DNA from: Bedellia somnulentella
Lineage: Eukaryota > Arthropoda > Insecta > Lepidoptera > Bedelliidae
Length of the DNA stretch: 64,000 nucleotides
Direction of reading: 5' to 3'
Assembly (NCBI GenBank): GCA_963576735.1
Contig: OY755175.1
Span: forward strand, 11,920,401 to 11,984,400
The notes under the pieces were generated by a model that was not told where the DNA came from, did no database searches, and saw nothing but the letters and a program-made list of their open reading frames with translations. The translations under genes were made by a program, and so were the position numbers. Shown here piece after piece: positions 30,825-43,217 of the stretch (positions are counted from its first letter, which is position 1; every line of letters begins with the position of its first letter).

Positions 30825-33719
30825 TTATGCCAGTTTTGCTTCTGCAAATTTCTTAGCAGTTTCCATAGCTTCTTCTAATTTATTTAGATTGCTTCCTGAC
30901 GCTTGAGCTGATTCTGCTTTGCCGCCTCCTTTGCCTCCTAACAGAGCAGTTACTGATTGCACCCATTCTGATGCTAGGAGCCCTTTCTCTACCAATATTT
31001 TAGGAACAGCAGCTAAACAATATATTTTGTTTGTGTCTTTGTCGATTGAGAAAAATATTGCAGCTGTATCTGGGCTGGTTTGTTTCACCTGTTTTAAAGC
31101 CCCATCAAGTGCTTTAGTGTTTGAGAATGCTTTAAGTTCTGCTACAATAATATTACTTTCTTTAGAGTTTATGCAGAGTTGCTTTGCCTTTTCAGCAATT
31201 TCCACAATGAGCTGAGCTTTTGCAGCCCTCTCTTTATCATCTAGTTGTTTTTTCAAATCCTTTAATTTGTTTCGTAACTCATCTTTTTTCCAATACGATA
31301 CTTGGGCTTGAGATATTTCATTGTTTAGATCAACGATTTTCCTGACCATATCCTTCTGATCACCACTATTATCCTTAATGAAATTTGTAAGGTTATTGAC
31401 TTCATTTTCCAGAACAGCTAATTTGTTAATAGCTTTAGTAGCCTCTGGTCCTGTTAAAGCTACTATACGCCGTATACCTTTAGCAATACCCTCTTCACTT
31501 ACAATAACATAATCCCCAATGTGGCCAGTTTGGTGTAAATGTGAGCCACCGCAAAACTCAACAGATGTTTCATAACCAGCAGGTTGTTCAGGGTTCTTTT
31601 CAAGTTCTTCAACTGGAATGCCAACAGATACAACACGAACTGGATCTGGATAATGTTCATCAAACATAGCTCTTAACCCATTTATCTTTTTAGCTAAAGA
31701 TAAATCAGTATGTTTCGCATATACTCTTTTATTTGCATTAACAATGTTTCTGATTTGCTCCTCAGCATCTTTAATTTGTTGTACTGTCATAGGGCCTTTA
31801 TTTGTAAAATCAAATCTAAGACGATCTGGCATTACTAATGAACCTCTTTGGTCAGAGTCATTACCAAGTACTTTTCGTAGCACATTATTCAGTACATGGG
31901 TACCAGTGTGGTTATTCATAACTAATCGCCGCCTTTCAGTATCAATATGAAGAGTAACAGAGTCATTAACCTTTAAAGTTCCTTCAACAGTACCAGTATG
32001 CAAGATATAACCTCCTTTGACTTGCACATTTTTAACTGTAAATTCAACACTTTCATCACCTACTTTAACCATATAACCTTCATCGAAAATCTGTCCACCT
32101 TGTTCTGCATAAAAACTAGTTTTGTCTAAAATGACTCCACACTCATCACCTGGCATGACTTCATCCACAAACTCTTTGTTCTTTCTCAGAGCTACAACTT
32201 TAGCAGTACAGGGGGCAAAATCATAATGGGCATTTATATCAGTTGAGGATTTATAATTGTACTTTGGAGAATCATCAGTTACAGTTACCTTATTGTCCTG
32301 AAGATATGTAATGGCATGAATATCTAGTGCTAAAAGATCTTGCTTGTTTGAAGTTTTACCCTGTGATGCAATTAGTGATTCTTTTTTTGCTTTTTCATAA
32401 GCTTCCATATCAATTGATAGATTTTTTTCTTCACACATTAGTTGGGTTAAATCTATTGGAAACCCATAAGTATCATAAAGTCGCCAAGCAACATCTCCTG
32501 GCACTACTTTAGAATCACCCATTTTTTCTATAGTCCTGTAAAGAAGATTTCTACCTCGATTCAGTGTTTTTAAGAACTGAATTTCCTCTTCATTGATAAC
32601 TTGTATTATACTTTCTGGGTCTCTTTTTATTTCTGGAAATATATCACCCAAAATTTCAACTACAGTGTGCACAAGAGATCCAAAAAAACCTGGTTTAGCA
32701 TGGAGTTTTTCAGAAGCAAAACGTACAGCTCTTCGTAATATACGTCTTAGCACATACCCCCTACCAGTGTTATCTGGACATCCACCATCAGCCAGAGCTA
32801 TTGTGATTGTTCTAGCATGATCAGCTAACACACGATAAGCCATATCAATGCCATCCACATCTTCTGCACCCACTTTTCCAGAATATGGTTTTGCGCCAGT
32901 GCCTTTTTGTATAACATCAAACAGTGGCATGAAAAAATCTGTATCATAATTTGCTCTCTTGTCTTGAATGACTGAAACCAATCTCTCTAAGCCAAGTCCA
33001 CAATCAATGTGTTTTTTAGGTAAAAACTTCAGAGATCCATCAGTTTCTCTATTAAACTGAATGAAAACCAAGTTCCAAATTTCTAGCACATCTGGATCAT
33101 CCATGTTCACTAGATTTGCAGCTTCTCTGCCTCCAATCCTATCATAGTGTAACTCAGAGCAGGGTCCACATGGTCCAGTTTCTCCCATTTCCCAGAAATT
33201 ATCTTTCATGCTTCCTGGTATAATATGTGATTCTTTAATTCCTAAATTCAACCAGATATCTTTACATTCAAGATCAGGTTCAAGTCCTGAGGCAACATCT
33301 CCTCCAAAGTATGTAACATATAATCTATCAGCAGGTAATTTAAAAACTTCAGTCAAAAGTTCCCAGGCCCAAGTACAAATTTCTTTTTTAAAATAGTCAC
33401 CAAAGGACCAATTTCCCAACATTTCAAAGAATGTATGGTGATACACATCTTTTCCAACATCATCCAGATCATTATGTTTTCCACCAGCCCTGATACATTT
33501 TTGGGTGTTTACAACTCTCACATATTGAGCCATATCAGAGTTTGGATCAACTGATCCAAGAAATATGGGTTTGAATTGATTCATTCCCGCATTAGCAAAC
33601 AGAAGAGTGGGGTCATCTTTTGGTATTGTTGAAGATGAATGAACATACTTATGACCTTTATTTTTAAAGAAGTCTATAAAAGTATTTCTTATTTGCGATC
33701 CAGTCATATTTATATCCAT
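30825..33719 (-). CDS. AlaRS: Alanyl-tRNA synthetase, cytosolic, 964 aa
   Basis: Charges tRNA-Ala with alanine and edits mischarged Ser/Gly. The single open reading frame of 964 codons is close to the usual 960-970 aa of animal cytosolic enzymes. The class II catalytic core is at the N-terminus ([37 protein letters not shown]). The editing domain keeps its zinc ligands: HTGTH (His604, His608) and CGGSH (Cys723, His727). The C-terminal coiled-coil and C-Ala region ends with a Gly-rich [11 protein letters not shown] stretch. There is no intron in the coding region, but the leader is spliced: acceptor TTATTTCAG at about 33727 and donor GTAAGT at 33825-33830, with an upstream exon from 33831. That argues against a processed copy. 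The start at 33719 is the first ATG after the acceptor; no mitochondrial presequence is evident. It converges with Su(dx). Confidence 0.97.
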   Translation of the reverse strand: MDINMTGSQIRNTFIDFFKNKGHKYVHSSSTIPKDDPTLLFANAGMNQFKPIFLGSVDPNSDMAQYVRVVNTQKCIRAGGKHNDLDDVGKDVYHHTFFEMLGNWSFGDYFKKEICTWAWELLTEVFKLPADRLYVTYFGGDVASGLEPDLECKDIWLNLGIKESHIIPGSMKDNFWEMGETGPCGPCSELHYDRIGGREAANLVNMDDPDVLEIWNLVFIQFNRETDGSLKFLPKKHIDCGLGLERLVSVIQDKRANYDTDFFMPLFDVIQKGTGAKPYSGKVGAEDVDGIDMAYRVLADHARTITIALADGGCPDNTGRGYVLRRILRRAVRFASEKLHAKPGFFGSLVHTVVEILGDIFPEIKRDPESIIQVINEEEIQFLKTLNRGRNLLYRTIEKMGDSKVVPGDVAWRLYDTYGFPIDLTQLMCEEKNLSIDMEAYEKAKKESLIASQGKTSNKQDLLALDIHAITYLQDNKVTVTDDSPKYNYKSSTDINAHYDFAPCTAKVVALRKNKEFVDEVMPGDECGVILDKTSFYAEQGGQIFDEGYMVKVGDESVEFTVKNVQVKGGYILHTGTVEGTLKVNDSVTLHIDTERRRLVMNNHTGTHVLNNVLRKVLGNDSDQRGSLVMPDRLRFDFTNKGPMTVQQIKDAEEQIRNIVNANKRVYAKHTDLSLAKKINGLRAMFDEHYPDPVRVVSVGIPVEELEKNPEQPAGYETSVEFCGGSHLHQTGHIGDYVIVSEEGIAKGIRRIVALTGPEATKAINKLAVLENEVNNLTNFIKDNSGDQKDMVRKIVDLNNEISQAQVSYWKKDELRNKLKDLKKQLDDKERAAKAQLIVEIAEKAKQLCINSKESNIIVAELKAFSNTKALDGALKQVKQTSPDTAAIFFSIDKDTNKIYCLAAVPKILVEKGLLASEWVQSVTALLGGKGGGKAESAQASGSNLNKLEEAMETAKKFAEAKLA

Positions 33720-33830
33720 GTTGAGTCTGAAATAAAGGAATACTTTTTATTGCTCAGTGAGTTAATTCGTAGTAGAGTTTTGTCATAAAACTTAATTACT
33801 AAATAACACTGAAGTTCTTGGGAAACTTAC

Positions 33831-33880
33831 GTTTGTGATTTTATTCCAACGTGGTTATGACACAACGTGAAAGGATACTT
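33831..33880 (-). promoter_or_regulatory. Predicted first (non-coding) exon of AlaRS
   Basis: On the minus strand the stretch ending ATCACAAAC is followed by GTAAGT (donor at 33830-33825) and a 104-nt intron to the acceptor at 33729-33727. The transcription start is not visible; 33880 is only a guess for the outer edge. Confidence 0.5.
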
Positions 33881-34045
33881 GAACGAAATTAGAAAGGGTG
33901 TAAGACTTGTCTACAGAGGTAATAAATGAAGTATGATGTGGCTATGATATGATGAAATACTCGGCGCACTGCAGTCAATATAAAATTGAGCCATGCAGGC
34001 AGAGGCAGGTAGGTTGTCTTTGTCTGTCTGCTCACACCATGCCAT

Positions 34046-35225
34046 CAGTGTTGCCAACAAGTCAAGACCTTATGTCGCCCAATTTTCAAAGCTTGAGTAG
34101 CCTAAGTAGCCCAATTTGAAATGAGGTAGCCTAAAGTAGTAGCCTAAACTACTAAACCACTTTTTTAACTATTTACTTATGTATTATATTTTAACTTCCT
34201 GCACATACAATAAAATCAGTACTTCACACTTAAACCTACAAGTCGTTTAAACTAGAGTCTGAAGTTATTTAAAGAAAATAAATGTATCAAAACGTAATTT
34301 GAATGTTTTTGTTAATGAAAACCTCATGTGGGGATTATTAATAATAATTAAAGGAAAGAAAAACTTGAACTTGCGTTCCCTACCTCAAATATTTTTAATT
34401 TTCAATTTTTTAACATTTTTGCAAACACTACTTTAAAGTGTAAAAGAAACAAAGGATAGAAGAATTTCGCGCTGGCAGCCATTGACATGATAGCTCAATT
34501 GGCAGAGCGACGGGATTGTATACTCGAGGTCGCGGGTTCGATTCCCGCCTGTGTCGAAGTTTTTCTTTCCTTTATTTATTAGTAGTATCAAAACGTGTTT
34601 ATTGTTAGTGTACTGTATTTTAAAGTTAAGGAAAGAAAAGATTTTAAATTTGGCGTGACCATGTGTCCTTGGTCGCAACAACCAATCTTTATATTTGTTC
34701 TACACGGTCGGTGGTTAGAATCAACTTGAGCAGTTCAATCGGAGCAGATGCTATTCTGACCAAGGCCGTTGAAATCAACCAAGTATTGGTATGAACAACA
34801 GACTTCCCCGCGGTTGGAAAGTGATCGTGTATAAGGCTTTTAAAGGTTAAGCGGATAAAAAATACTGATTCGAATAGTTCTAATTAACATACTGATTCGA
34901 ATAATCGGTAGATTCGAAACTAAATATTCGCAACTCCATCTGTGATATTTTCACAGTAGTGCCAACATGATCTCGGAGGTATTTAGAGATAAAACGTTCA
35001 ATATGGGTGAAGGGGTTTACCATCTTTTTATCTCGATCGTCGTATATCTTTATATGTAGATTTTTTTTTGTGCTTATTTGTGTTGTAATTCGATTGTAAA
35101 TTAAAGTAAACTTAATCTTTTTCGAGTAGCCTAAAAGGCGACCAGTCGCCTTTACGATTTTTTGGTCGCCGTTTTCCAATCTGAGTAGCCTAAATGGCGA
35201 AAAATCGCCTTCGTTGGCAACACTG
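34046..35225. mobile_element. hAT-type transposon with perfect 8-bp target duplication
   Basis: TIR CAGTGTTGCCAAC at the left and its complement GTTGGCAACACTG at the right. Flanked by CATGCCAT on both sides (34038-34045, 35226-35233). TIR start and 8-bp duplication are diagnostic of hAT. No transposase remains. The ends also carry repeats of GAGTAGCCTAAA. SINE-T is nested inside. It lies about 170 bp upstream of the predicted AlaRS first exon. Confidence 0.9.
34298..34640 (+). mobile_element. Diverged SINE-T copy inside an hAT element
   Basis: 34298-34364 is the antisense tail (CCTCATGTGGGGATTATTAA, AAAGGAAAGAAAAACTT). About 34425-34640 is sense, with the pre-tRNA segment (GCAAACACTACTTTAAAGTG), the tRNA-like block at 34487-34556 (GACATGATAGCTCAATTGGC ... 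GGTTCGATTCCCGCC) and the proximal tail. Again the two arms are inverted. Confidence 0.7.
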
Positions 35226-35564
35226 CATGCCATGTCATATGTCATGTCAGGTCGGTCAGTCTCAGTCAGTGTCATCTGTCACAAATTAACAATATTCGTG
35301 TGAAATTGTCAAAATATAACCAAAAGATTGTTGTTGAATGCATGAAGGTACTAACTAAACAGGAGAGCGCACTCACAAAAATATGGTACACAATAATGCA
35401 ATTTATTAACTTGAATTAAATCTTATAATCTTTCGAACAATGTCAAGAAGAGAAACGTCCTAGAACGAGAGCCAGAACTAGTGTGTGTGTGTCCCGCTTG
35501 CGCGGTTGCCAGTCAAGATTAAGTGCAAAGAAAAATAAATTCAAACTTATTAATATAGGAAATA

Positions 35565-35722
35565 CATACATACATATACTCACGGCTAAAAATCCCTTAA
35601 CGGGGTAGCCAGAACTTTGGAATGATAAATTCCTCAGCCACTTTTGGAAGTTGATTGGGGAAAAGATGATAATAATAAACGTTTTTGGTGACGGGTCTCC
35701 AACCACATCGCCCAAAAATCGA
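35565..35722 (-). repeat. 5'-truncated SINE-A with perfect 13-bp target duplication
   Basis: Only the 3' 158 bp are present, antisense. Flanked by AATATAGGAAATA at 35552-35564 and 35723-35735. A 5' truncation with a long target duplication is the signature of target-primed reverse transcription. Confidence 0.9.
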
Positions 35723-35739
35723 AATATAGGAAATATTAA

Positions 35740-37527
35740 AAAAAAAACAGGTTACTAACTATTCCTTTTTAATAAATTGTTTTAATTATTATCATCATCT
35801 ATCAACTTAGAGATAAATAATTTATTAAGTTTAGTAATCAACTATTTCTTAGCCACTTTTGGATGTTAATTGGGGAAGATTGAAAAATTATAGAATCTTT
35901 GGTGATGGATCCCCACATAAATCATCCAACAACTTCTTTAAATAAAATAAAGGCTTGGGTTTAAACACCTACCAAATATGTTAAGAAATTACTTGCAATA
36001 AATTCTTAATGCTTGCCAAAACGGATGAATGCTCACCGAATAGTGTATCACAAACTATTTTATAAATAAAGCTTATATTAATTTTTCTTACATGCACAAA
36101 AAAAAAATGAACAGCTTTATAATTAATTTCAGATCAAATAATCTATATTATTATTTATTAAATGTCACCTATATTCTATATTATTACTTCCATTTGAGTC
36201 ATTTTTGCTAAGGCAAAAAACTGACCTTTGACCGTAAAATTGTTTGTGATATCAAACATATTACTACTTACCCCAAACACAAGTTACTTACTTGTTTAAA
36301 GCTTTTTACATACTCATACATACATATACTCACGGCTACAAATTCCTTGACGGGATAGCCAAGCCAGAGCTAGGGAATTACAAATTCCCCAGCCACTTTT
36401 GGAAATTGCGTGGGGAAAAGATGGTGAAATAAAGGTTGTTGGTGATGGGTCTCCAACCGCATCGCCCAAAAATCCCTTTAAGGCCCCAATACCGTTAGTG
36501 GCCTCTTACGAACACCCACCGAAAGAAATGGGGTTATGCTATTCTAAGCCGACACTACACAGCTAATCTCTAATCTAATCGCTTTTTACAATCAAATAAT
36601 ATATGATAATTATGTACTTAAATAAATATCCGGTACTATTTAAATGCTCACCAAAATGGCTTTTTTACCCTATAAATAATAAATAATGAGATCTCAATTA
36701 CTGCATCACTGATTAATTAATACTCTTGTCAATAAAGCAATTAAGGTATAGAATGCGTAAGGAAGATTCAAGAAAGATATTTTGGTGAGCATTTCAATAG
36801 TAGCCTAAAATCTCAGACCAATTAGAACGGGACGCGCCTTCATCGAGATCTCAAAACATTTTTTTCTGCCAATTTTTGCGGGGGGCGAGGAAGACTACAT
36901 ACGCAAACATGCACACAGAAGTAAAAATAGTTTTCGTCTTTACACGCACTACAAGCATAAAAAAACAACAACACACTTATTTTGACACACATGCAGTCAA
37001 AATTCCTGTACGCGACAAATAAACATTTAGAATTACATTACGAACACATAGAAAATAATAGGGCTACGGATCCTAAATAAATTTATCGACATCGATTAAT
37101 TTGAATGAATGAGTGATTGGAAAGTCTTCTACTATGATTAAATTAAACAAAAAAAAGGTATTATCGTTTATTTATTTATTTATTCCACATGTAGTTAAGT
37201 AAGGAATAGGTAATGGGTAAGATTATTTAAAAAAATAGAATCTTCAAGAAATAACTTTTTCCGAAATAATCGTTGTGCATGTTTCAAAATTACGAAATAT
37301 AGCGCGCATCTTTACTATACATACTATTACTTTAGAGCAGTGGTTTCTACTTACCTTTTTAATGTCACTACCCCTTTAAACAAGTATGGGAATTGAGTTT
37401 ACCCATAGCTATTTTATAATAATTGAACCACACAAATTCAAACGAAAATATGTTTGTTATCTAAGAAGCGGGGTTTCACCCACTGAGCTATCATGGCGAA
37501 GATATTTAAAAAAACAGATTTTGAGCT
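35740..37527. other. AT-rich spacer between AlaRS and mTERF3
   Basis: Apart from SINE-A pieces at 35830-35930 and 36311-36580, nothing is recognised. A G-run (GCGGGGGGCGAGGAAG) at about 36878-36893 and two short poly-A/T tracts are the only landmarks. Confidence 0.45.
36311..36580 (-). repeat. Full-length SINE-A with 10-bp target duplication
   Basis: Flanked by GCTTTTTACA at 36301-36310 and 36581-36590. The 5' end carries extra GATTA-type repeats before the GCTGTGTAGTGTCGG head. Confidence 0.9.
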
Positions 37528-39215
37528 TTATTGGTTTTTAAAATGTATTAGTTTATTATAAATATGGCGAATACATTTACGCGGTTCTGTTTTTTTTGCA
37601 AGGTAACCAAGTCTAGTATCGGAATATTTTTGAATAACAGCTCTTGCTAACTCAGTTTTGTGACTGACAATATTGTCGGTATCATGGTTTTCCATATCAG
37701 GGAACATGTCTTCGCCGACAAAAAACTGAAGGCATTTGTTTACCACAAATCTGGCGGTACACTTTTTGTTTAATTTATTTTTTTCATCAAGCTCCAGTCT
37801 TATATTTTTTTCAGATTTTCGGCATAAAGTGATAACATTTTTGGAAGCGTATTTTAAAAATCCTCTTGCTTTATGATAAATTAAACTTTCTTCGTTGTAT
37901 ACTCCTAATAATGATTTCAAGCACTGGTAACATTTAATTTTTTTGCCCAATGAATACACCATAAAACCAGCTATGTATTCAACGACTTTCTCACCAAAAG
38001 GAGAAAGCGTAATGTTGAACTCCAAATTTAATAAATCATCTTGTTCCAACTCTGAGTATGAACATTGCTCTCGTGCATTCGGGCAAGTGATATTAATTTT
38101 TTCTACAGAAGATGAACAGTTTAAGATGTTAATGTTCTCTAGCGGTAAACAATTTGTGCCTCTTTCATAAATATTTGGTAGAATAAATCATTCATTCACT
38201 CATTATAAAAAAATTGTGTATCGATAGGTGCCACATCTCCATTAGAATTTGTTATGTACATAGGGTTACCCATCATCGAGATTTTTCACATGTGCAAAAA
38301 ATGATTAGCCTATTGACATAAATAAAATATAAAAACTTTTTGTTGTTAATTAATCATCAATTCATCACTTCAAATAATTGAACTAGATGAAATATTTTTA
38401 ATGGAATAAAAGAACAAAAAATATTTATTGAATGACAAAAACTCCTAAATTTGTAGCAATATTATAGTAACTTTGAAGCAGTATAAACAGCAATTCATTA
38501 ACATACCTACATTCATATACTGACGGTTTTAAATCCAATAATAAGGGTAGCCAGAGCTTCAAAATCAGAAATTTCTCAGCTACTTATGGAACTACTCTAG
38601 TGTAGGGGCTACCAATATTATCAATAATGTAAACACGGTTAAATATTCCACTCAACCTACTCTGTAAACTTTATAAAACTGTAATTGTGCAATTAGAATT
38701 GAAATAAATTATTAAAATTATTATTAAATTAAATTTAAAATTAAAACTAAATTGAGGAAAGACGGTAAAAATGAAGTATCGTTGGTGAAGTGTCACCAAC
38801 CGCATCGCCCAACAACCAGTCAAAACGCCTCATAGCCTTAGTCGCCTCTTACGAATACCTACGGCAAGAAAAGAGATATTCTAAACCGACACTACACGGC
38901 AAATTCATAAAGTAACGTATTTATAATAACGTATTTAAGTATTAATTTATCTGTCATCATTATCATGTTTTCTATTTTTGACAACCCTAATAGTTAGTCT
39001 CGTGGTGGGTAAGTTAGTCTCGTGGGGGAGTGCGCTTTGAGTGAATGTAATTTAAAATGGCGGGAACTACAAAATGATCATTTTTGTAAAACACAATTTA
39101 AAACATAAATCAATAGAAATGTTGGGAAAAATATGCATAAAAATTCAAAGAAATACCGTCTTTTTTAAATTATGATGTGGTTGATTTATTTTTACAGCAA
39201 TATACTGCACAAATA
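37528..39215 (-). pseudogene. Decayed P-element/THAP9-like transposase
   Basis: 38165-37528: an open C-terminal segment with VEYIAGFMVYSLGKKIKC, CYQCLKSLLG and RFVVNKCLQFF, matching the C-terminal part of THAP9/P-type transposases. At 39205-39130 the minus strand reads MPICAVYCCKNKSTTS, a stop, then FKKDGISLNF, a broken THAP zinc-finger start (C-x-V-x-x-C-x-N...KDGIS). Everything between, including a split SINE-A, has lost coding sense. Full assignment is inference from these two ends. Confidence 0.55.
38500..38900 (-). repeat. SINE-A copy split by an AT-rich insertion
   Basis: Antisense. The halves 38500-38590 and about 38755-38900 are separated by about 165 bp of AT-rich sequence with no recognisable ends. 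Confidence 0.65.
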
Positions 39216-39383
39216 GGCATTTTTCCGAGAGCACTTTTCATCACCACGCCACGGACACGGTGAAATGTTTTAAAAATGGCCGTTGAAGTAGTTTTTATAA
39301 ATGAACTAGATTCGGAATCATGTACCTTTGACAGAGGGGTAACGCCTTGTAAGGCGCGTCCCGTTCTAATTGGTCTGAGCCTA

Positions 39384-39869
39384 AAGCGGCCAGTACACAA
39401 TGGCGGACGATGGCCCACTGCTCGCCATCGCCACTGTGTACAGGGGGCAATGGGGCATGATGGCGGACAATTGCCGATCGTGGCGCGCAATGGCGAAGTT
39501 GTCGGTTTTTCGGGCACACTTCAAAGGAATCGTGGCGTAGCATGGCCGGTGGTGTTTCCACAATGGGCCATTGTTTAGTTCGTCACCGACCGCTCATAGA
39601 TACTTATACTTTTTTGGAATATTTTATTGCAAATTGTATTTATAATCACTATATGACGTAAAAATAACATAAATAGCGCCATAAATAAAATAAATTACAT
39701 ACATAATAATAAATAAATAGCTGCAACCATAATTACTTCGACGTCCGTCGCAAGTGGATTGCCAGGCAGTAATGAGCAATGGGCCATTGTGTGAACACCA
39801 ATTGATCGTGGCCTACAATTGCCAATTGCGAAGCGTGGCCCATCGTGGGCCATTGTGTACTGGCCGCTT
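39384..39869. mobile_element. 486-bp MITE upstream of mTERF3
   Basis: Inverted ends AAGCGGCCAGTACACAATGG and its complement. Many internal variants of ATGGCCCA / TGGGCCAT. No ORF of its own. The target duplication is unclear. It ends about 355 bp before the mTERF3 start codon. Confidence 0.7.
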
Positions 39870-40225
39870 AAAATAAATAACCTGACTCGAAAGTTCTGGA
39901 AACCGGAGCCGTAAAATATTTATATAAATAAAATAGTTTTGATTAGGTTAGGTTATATTATTGTTTGGTTTTAAGTTTTAATTTGCAATATCTGAATATT
40001 CTCTGAATGCCTTGTGCAGCAATTAGATTTAACATCAAGTTAAATAATAAACACACGCTGAAATAAATAGTTACAATCTGCACCAGATCGAAAAAAGACC
40101 ATTATTGACTTTAATTTTAGAAAATAGACGTATAAGTGTATGTGGTAGTGTTATGTATTCTTCGCACCTTAAGTATACATTTACTTATTTCGGAATCGCT
40201 GCTGCAAGGTTTTAGTTAAGTTAAA

Positions 40226-43214
40226 ATGTCTTTATTGTGGAATATTTACAGACCTATGGTTAAACTTCAAAGAACATTATGTGATGTTGTTAAACTAGCA
40301 AGCTCTAATCATCCTTTGTCTATAGAAAATGAATTAAAAATCCACGAAGTTTTAAAACCTATACAATCAGATATATCACATATTGCAACTTACTTGCCTA
40401 ATACCTTCAACTTAGCCTCTTATGTAAATGTTTCTGATACTCTCAAAAAACTTGTTGATTTAGGGGTTGATTTGAATAAAATAGAAAAAAAACCTCACTT
40501 AGCTGAGAAACTGCTTCTTCTGGATTTTGAGAAGGATATTAAAAATCACATTTTTTTCATAAGTACATATGTTGATCCTGAAAAAATTGGGTACTTTATA
40601 ACGAAGAACCCAGGAATCTTACATGAATCCTTAGATGACATGCAAGTGAGAATTAACTACATGCTGTCTAAAAAGTTTGAAGAAACACAAATGAAACGAA
40701 TATTTACTAAAAACCCTTTCTGGCTTTCATACAGGTGAGCAACTTGTTAAATAGGTAATTAGGATATAAGTTACTCTGTATGGACATTTTCATTTTTATC
40801 TTACCAACAGTCATTGTTTTGAACAACCTTATATTTTCTTTATAATTGACAACATCCGTGGCTGAGTGGATTGCTGACTAGCTTCTCGGTCCAGTAGATT
40901 GCGGGTTTGAATTCTGGCAAGAGATGGCCTTGGATGTTATTTATTAATGTGTTATATCATATTAAATATATTGTTGAGTTTATATACCATACCATAAGTC
41001 CATCATTAAGTTGTACTTACATTGGGGCTAACTTGATCTGTGTATAATATGTACATACCCTTCTTGAGGATATCATTTCCTCTGCATTTACTCTCCTTTT
41101 TTGCTCCATTTGCCGTACATTCATACATTAGCACAGGAGCCAGAATTGCATTTTATATTGCCATCTGAGCCTTTCCGTATCCTTAGGGGCATTTCTATTA
41201 AAATATGTGACTAAGATTTCTCTTGGTCCTGTAAGAGTTAATACCTCATAGTCCTCCAATAAATCCCCTTAGTGCTAACCTTTTTCTGTATACTATAATT
41301 CCATGTATATTTTTTTACAGCACTACAAGAATAGATAGACGACTAGGTTTTTTTCAAGAACACTTCCGTTTAAATGGTCCACAAGTGAGATCTTTAGCAA
41401 CAACTCAACCCAAACTAATAACATATAACCTGCAGTCAGTCAAGGATAACACATTTGTCATTAAAGAGGAAATGGGTTTCAATGATCAAGAAATAAGCAA
41501 ATTAATATTGAAAAAACCAAAACTATGGATTATAAGTAAGTGTTCATAATGGCAAATACAACTGTTGAGGTAGCCTTCAAAGTACACAACACTGCATTGA
41601 GAGTATGTCTTGAATTTTGTGTCCCGGCAATCACATAATATTCTAGTACATACATACATAACTTTATCATTGGTAATCAATTTCCAGCCTTAATTCATGA
41701 TACCCTGATTGAAAAGCCCTCTAAGCTGGTCTTTTTTGGTGGGAATGTAATATTATATTTATAATGGTAATGCTATCAAAAGAGATAGCATGTTAAATTT
41801 TATCATATTATATCCCATTAATAAGAGATTTTCAAAACACCCTCTGAAAAACTCTGAGAGGGTTTCCTTTTTAAAACACCTAAAAAATACCTAAAGTAAA
41901 ACCCAAAAATATTCAACACCCTCCTAATGCTTACGGTATGTATGACACCCATGGGGAGAGATGTTATAGCTATTCTAAGCTGACAAGATGCGGTATAGGA
42001 AGATTTTTCATTACTATTTGATTGATTGTTGCAGCTAAAATCTTGTGACTAATAGTCACTAATAGTCCAGTGAATAGAAGTTACTTCACAAATATGGTTG
42101 TTCCAAATTTGGATATGTATGTTGTCAAAGACAATAATTATATTAAATATATGTTCGATTCGATGCTATTCTGCATAAAAATAATGTTACAGATAATTAC
42201 ATTTGCTGTAATTAAAATTTTGAATGGCTGCATATATAATGCATTTAAAATTGGCTATAAAATGAAAATTAGTCATAATATTCAAAAAAAGATTTTAAAT
42301 AAAAGGTAATGAGTAATAAGGTATGAGGCTATTTAACACGCTTATATTAGCTTCACCTCCCTTCAACTCAATTTTGGCCCAACTTAAACGGACCGATTTA
42401 ATTCTTATATAATTTCATAGGTTCATCCTATTATCCTGATAAGGGCCGTCAGGATTAAATTATTTCAAATTATTTAGTACTAAAAACTGAAAAATTTTAA
42501 GCACATTTACATAAAAAGTGAATAATAATACCCAATTAAAGCTAAAAATCATGAAAACGCGTGGGTTGCTCAATAGACGAAAAATAAGGCACAGAACGCA
42601 TATTTTCATTTTTTAGTTAAATGTGCTTCAAAAGCATGTTACTCAGTTTTTTTAAAGATAGCCTCTTCAGTAAAGGTTCTTGTAATTAGAATAACCCAAA
42701 AAGACCATTTGTATGTAGTGTAGTACATACATACATACATATTCTCACGCCGTTAGTTCCCATTGGGGTAGGCAGAGACTATCGATCGCCACCTTTTACG
42801 ATCCTGGCAAACCTCTCTGGCTTCGTTTTCGTTTTCGTAGTGTAGTATTTTTTATTAATATCATGAGATAAAGGTACTGATGTTTTTATTGAAAAAAAAA
42901 ACTAAGTGCTTATACAAAAATATGTTATTGTTTCAGATCAATTATCACTTAAACGAAGATTTGATTATATACACAATGAAATGAAAATTCCACATCATAT
43001 TATATTTAACAATCCACAAATATTAGAAAGTCGCACATTCAGGATCAAACAACGACATCTTTTCTTGCAGAGCCTCGGCCGGGATCAATATGATCCCAAA
43101 AAAGAAAATTATGTACCAATTACAGCATTAGTTGAATTAACAGACAGTATATTTTGTGAGTTGTATGCAAAATGTAATGTATGTGACTTTAACATGTTTC
43201 TTAAAACTTTGTAA
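40226..43214 (+). CDS. mTerf3: Mitochondrial transcription termination factor 3 (mTERF3), 3 exons, 333 aa
   Basis: Exons 40226-40734, 41321-41535 and 42937-43214; the phases join to 1002 nt. The N-terminus (MSLLWNIYRPMVKLQRTL) is basic and hydrophobic, like a mitochondrial targeting peptide. From about residue 75 come helical mTERF repeats, with FITKNPGIL, FTKNPFWLSY, ATTQPKLITYNL and LILKKPKLWI marking successive units. The C-terminal exon has FDYIHNEMKIPH, FRIKQRHLFLQSLGR and FLKTL, characteristic of the mTERF3 subfamily. Family members bind mitochondrial DNA/rRNA and affect mitochondrial transcription and ribosome assembly. The length is slightly short of the fly and human proteins. AATAAA at 43220-43225 lies inside the ERGIC3 coding region on the other strand. 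Confidence 0.93.
40735..42936 (+). other. mTERF3 introns 1 and 2
   Basis: Intron 1 (40735-41320) contains a tRNA-like stretch (CCGTGGCTGAGTGGATTGCT ... GCGGGTTTGAATTCTGGC) at about 40857-40921, probably a SINE head, not a tRNA gene. Intron 2 (41536-42936) is AT-rich with a degraded SINE-A near 41930 and the LINE-B tail at 42722. Confidence 0.5.
42722..42832 (-). mobile_element. LINE-B 3'-end fragment in mTERF3 intron 2
   Basis: Antisense tail starting with ACATACATACATACATATTC and CACGCCGTTAGTTCCC, then the complement of the element's C-terminal codons. Truncated after about 110 bp. Confidence 0.7.
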
Positions 43215-43217
43215 CTG

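Noticed and set aside
39276..39578. 100-aa plus-strand frame upstream of mTERF3
   Set aside because: Mostly the MITE at 39384-39869; no recognisable domain.
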